A stretch of DNA of 16,713 nucleotides from DATFKA01 sp042095835 (GTDB lineage Bacteria > Bacteroidota > Bacteroidia > Chitinophagales > Saprospiraceae): the NCBI GenBank assembly GCA_042095835.1, contig JBELML010000141.1, positions 1 through 16,713 of the forward strand, read 5' to 3'. Both the position numbers and the translations under genes were made by a program. The notes below the pieces were generated by a model that had not been told where the DNA came from, ran no database searches, and saw only the letters and a program-made list of their open reading frames with translations. Positions 14,992 to 16,713 of the stretch are shown piece by piece. Numbering within the stretch: position 1 is the stretch's first letter; each line of letters starts with the position of its first letter.

Positions 14992-16533
14992 ATGAAAAAA
15001 TACACCCTTTCTATTCTAGCCCTTACTTGCTTACTCGCTTCTTGTCTTGATGACAATGGTAGTGGTACTCCCCGAGAAATCGTAGAAAGTATTGATGTCA
15101 TCGTTAATCCGAGTAGAGTAGCGCCGCTCACGGCGCAAATAAATGTCACCACTTCTGAGCTAGCTGCGGTACAACTAAGGGTGGTTGGACAGAATGGAGC
15201 CGCATCGGATGTCGTCCAGTTTTTTCCTGAACTAAGCCAAAATTTTGAAATTCCAGTTTTGGGCCTGTATCCTAGCGCAGCCAATGTCATCGAACTCCGA
15301 TTTGTGGATGCCAATGGGGCGGTAGTGGACGAGGAGGAGCTGGCTATCCAGACTGAGGAGCTGATCAGTGATATGCCGAGAATAACGGTCGACTTTCAAG
15401 ATCTCCCAACGATGGCAGAGGGCTTCAATTTGGTGAATTATTTCGGATTTTCGGGGCAGTTTTTACCTCAAAAGCCACTGATGTTTGATGCTTTTGGAGA
15501 TATCCGCTGGTATTTGGATTTTACAAATGATCCCACTCTTAGTCGACTATTTTTTGACAATGGATTGAATTTGATGGCCAATGGCAATTTCATTATGGGG
15601 AATGGTACGGATGGTAATCTCTATGAAATCGACCGACTGGGGCAGATTGCTAATAGCTGGAGCTTAAAGGGTTACGGGTTCCATCATACTGTAATTGAAA
15701 AACCTAATGGGAATTTTCTAGTCACCGTCAACGATTTTGATAAACCAACCAGAGAGGATGTGATCCTGGAAATTGACCGCAGTAGTGGTGATATTGTCAA
15801 TACTTGGGACCTCAATAATGCACTCGATAATAGCAGGAGAGCTTGGCCTACCGATCTGGCTGACTTGGAGGTAGATTGGTTGCATGCCAATGGTTTGTAT
15901 TTTTCAGCCTCTGATAATAGCTTAGTAGTTTCTGGGCGTACACAGGGCACCATAAAGCTGCGGGAGAACAACGAGGTGGTCTGGATTATTGCTCCGCATA
16001 GAGGATGGAACACCTCTGGGAATGGTGCAGATTTGAGTCAATTTTTGCTGCAACCCTTAGATCGGGAGGGAAATCCCATTAATGATCCTGGAGTACTTGA
16101 AGGTACTACGAATCATCCTGACTTTGAATGGCCTTGGTACCAGCATTCTCCAGTGGTATTGCCCTCTGGGAATATCATGGTCTTCGATAATGGAGACAAT
16201 AGGAACTATCTGCGAAATGGTCCTTACAGTAGAGCTGTAGAGTATAAAATTGATGAAGAGAATAAAACGATACAGCAGGTTTGGACTTATGGAAAAGAGC
16301 GAGGGCAGCAATTGTATAGTAGAATTGTATCCAGGGTCCAATACCTGGAAAGTGAAAATAATATCATCTATTCACCCGGAGCAGTCAATTATTTTGGAGA
16401 TACCTACGCTAAAGTACTGGAAATAGATCGACTGCTTGGTCAGGTTTACTTTGAAGCAACGATCGATCCTCCTCGAGCGTCTTTTGGGATAACTGCTCAT
16501 AATATACTGAGAGTGCCGCTTTATCCTAATTGA
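14992..16533 (+). CDS. Aryl-sulfate sulfotransferase family lipoprotein
   Basis: A 513-residue protein of the arylsulfotransferase (ASST) family. A lipoprotein signal occupies residues 1-18 with lipobox LASC and acylated Cys18, so it is membrane-anchored, in the periplasm or at the surface. A beta-rich N-terminal domain (about 30-130) precedes a six-bladed propeller. The active-site set known from the E. coli enzyme appears complete: His231/His232 in GFHHTVIEKPNG, His298 in DWLHANG, Arg316 in VVSGRTQG and His385 in WYQHSPVVLPSG, the last matching the transiently sulfated histidine. The reaction would be transfer of sulfate from one phenolic sulfate to another phenol without PAPS. The mature protein has no cysteine besides Cys18, so the disulfide of the E. 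coli enzyme is absent. The start at 14992 gives a normal signal peptide. Confidence 0.9.
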   Translation: MKKYTLSILALTCLLASCLDDNGSGTPREIVESIDVIVNPSRVAPLTAQINVTTSELAAVQLRVVGQNGAASDVVQFFPELSQNFEIPVLGLYPSAANVIELRFVDANGAVVDEEELAIQTEELISDMPRITVDFQDLPTMAEGFNLVNYFGFSGQFLPQKPLMFDAFGDIRWYLDFTNDPTLSRLFFDNGLNLMANGNFIMGNGTDGNLYEIDRLGQIANSWSLKGYGFHHTVIEKPNGNFLVTVNDFDKPTREDVILEIDRSSGDIVNTWDLNNALDNSRRAWPTDLADLEVDWLHANGLYFSASDNSLVVSGRTQGTIKLRENNEVVWIIAPHRGWNTSGNGADLSQFLLQPLDREGNPINDPGVLEGTTNHPDFEWPWYQHSPVVLPSGNIMVFDNGDNRNYLRNGPYSRAVEYKIDEENKTIQQVWTYGKERGQQLYSRIVSRVQYLESENNIIYSPGAVNYFGDTYAKVLEIDRLLGQVYFEATIDPPRASFGITAHNILRVPLYPN

Positions 16534-16566
16534 GTGTTATAATATATGCGAATTAAGTAAAAGGTA

Positions 16567-16583
16567 GTGTCCTTTTGGGACAC
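16567..16583. other. Small perfect hairpin downstream of the sulfotransferase gene
   Basis: GTGTCC (16567-16572) and GGACAC (16578-16583) pair perfectly around a five-base loop. No T-run follows, so it is not a standard intrinsic terminator. It may protect the 3' end of the message or be chance. Confidence 0.35.
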
Positions 16584-16648
16584 CAGTTAGGAAGAACAAG
16601 GAGGTATTCTTGATTTGCATAATTAGTAATATAACGGTCAAGAAGTAG

Positions 16649-16690
16649 AATTCCCCAAACTCAGAGAGTCGAGTCTGGGGAATTGTTTTT
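16649..16690 (+). terminator. Strong intrinsic terminator
   Basis: A 14-base stem with one mismatch (16649-16662 paired with 16671-16684) encloses an eight-base loop and is followed by GTTTTT and more T-rich sequence. The left arm starts with AATTCCCC, so the stem is AATT-flanked on both sides; an A-rich run on the left is lacking, so it works mainly rightward. It would end the transcript of the sulfotransferase gene 116 bases upstream. Confidence 0.8.
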
Positions 16691-16713
16691 ACTTTTGTCA
16701 TAAACTAGATTTA

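Overview
The window looks like a piece of a Bacteroidota chromosome, probably from the Saprospiria/Lewinella side, though that finer placement is only an impression. The reasons are the protein families (a LytS-type kinase paired with a LytTR regulator, a short zinc-ribbon protein, a lipoprotein with a Bacteroidota-style signal), the lack of clear Shine-Dalgarno sites, and several TAnnTTTG boxes of the Bacteroidota sigma factor just before start codons.

Left part (1-4230). A HipA-like kinase gene overlaps a DUF3037 gene (255-1407). A small membrane protein of unknown function lies on the minus strand (1431-1739). A two-component system follows (1980-3742): a LytS/YehU-type membrane histidine kinase and a LytTR response regulator overlapping by 4 bases. 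Upstream of it are two 9-base direct repeats 21 bases apart, the geometry of LytTR operators. A block of 7-base degenerate repeats leads into a zinc-ribbon gene whose true start is probably 3962. Between 4229 and 4448 lies a 220-base element with 12-base terminal inverted repeats that can fold into a branched structure; it is either a MITE-like repeat or a structured RNA.

Middle part (4501-13955). Five same-strand genes form a predicted amidoligase or peptide-tagging cluster: a transglutaminase fused to a circularly permuted glutamine-synthetase-like ligase (DUF2126), a circularly permuted ATP-grasp fused to an alpha-E domain, a second transglutaminase, a stand-alone circularly permuted ATP-grasp, and a stand-alone alpha-E protein. 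The ATP-grasp/alpha-E pair is thus present twice, once fused and once split, and the two ATP-grasps differ at the nucleotide-binding loop. From comparative genomics (Iyer, Aravind and colleagues) such sets are predicted to ligate amino acids or peptides to a target, with transglutaminase-fold and NTN-hydrolase (Anbu) peptidases processing the product. No Anbu gene is in this window. The substrate is unknown.

Right part (13956-16713). A WYL-domain regulator on the minus strand and an alpha/beta hydrolase on the plus strand have both lost their 5' halves. They meet at a roughly 110-base scar holding degenerate direct repeats, which suggests one deletion across a divergent regulator-target pair. 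A complete lipoprotein of the aryl-sulfate sulfotransferase family follows, and the window ends with a strong terminator hairpin.

No tRNA, rRNA, CRISPR array, transposase or prophage gene was seen. The first 254 bases hold only an AT-rich hairpin that may end a gene to the left.
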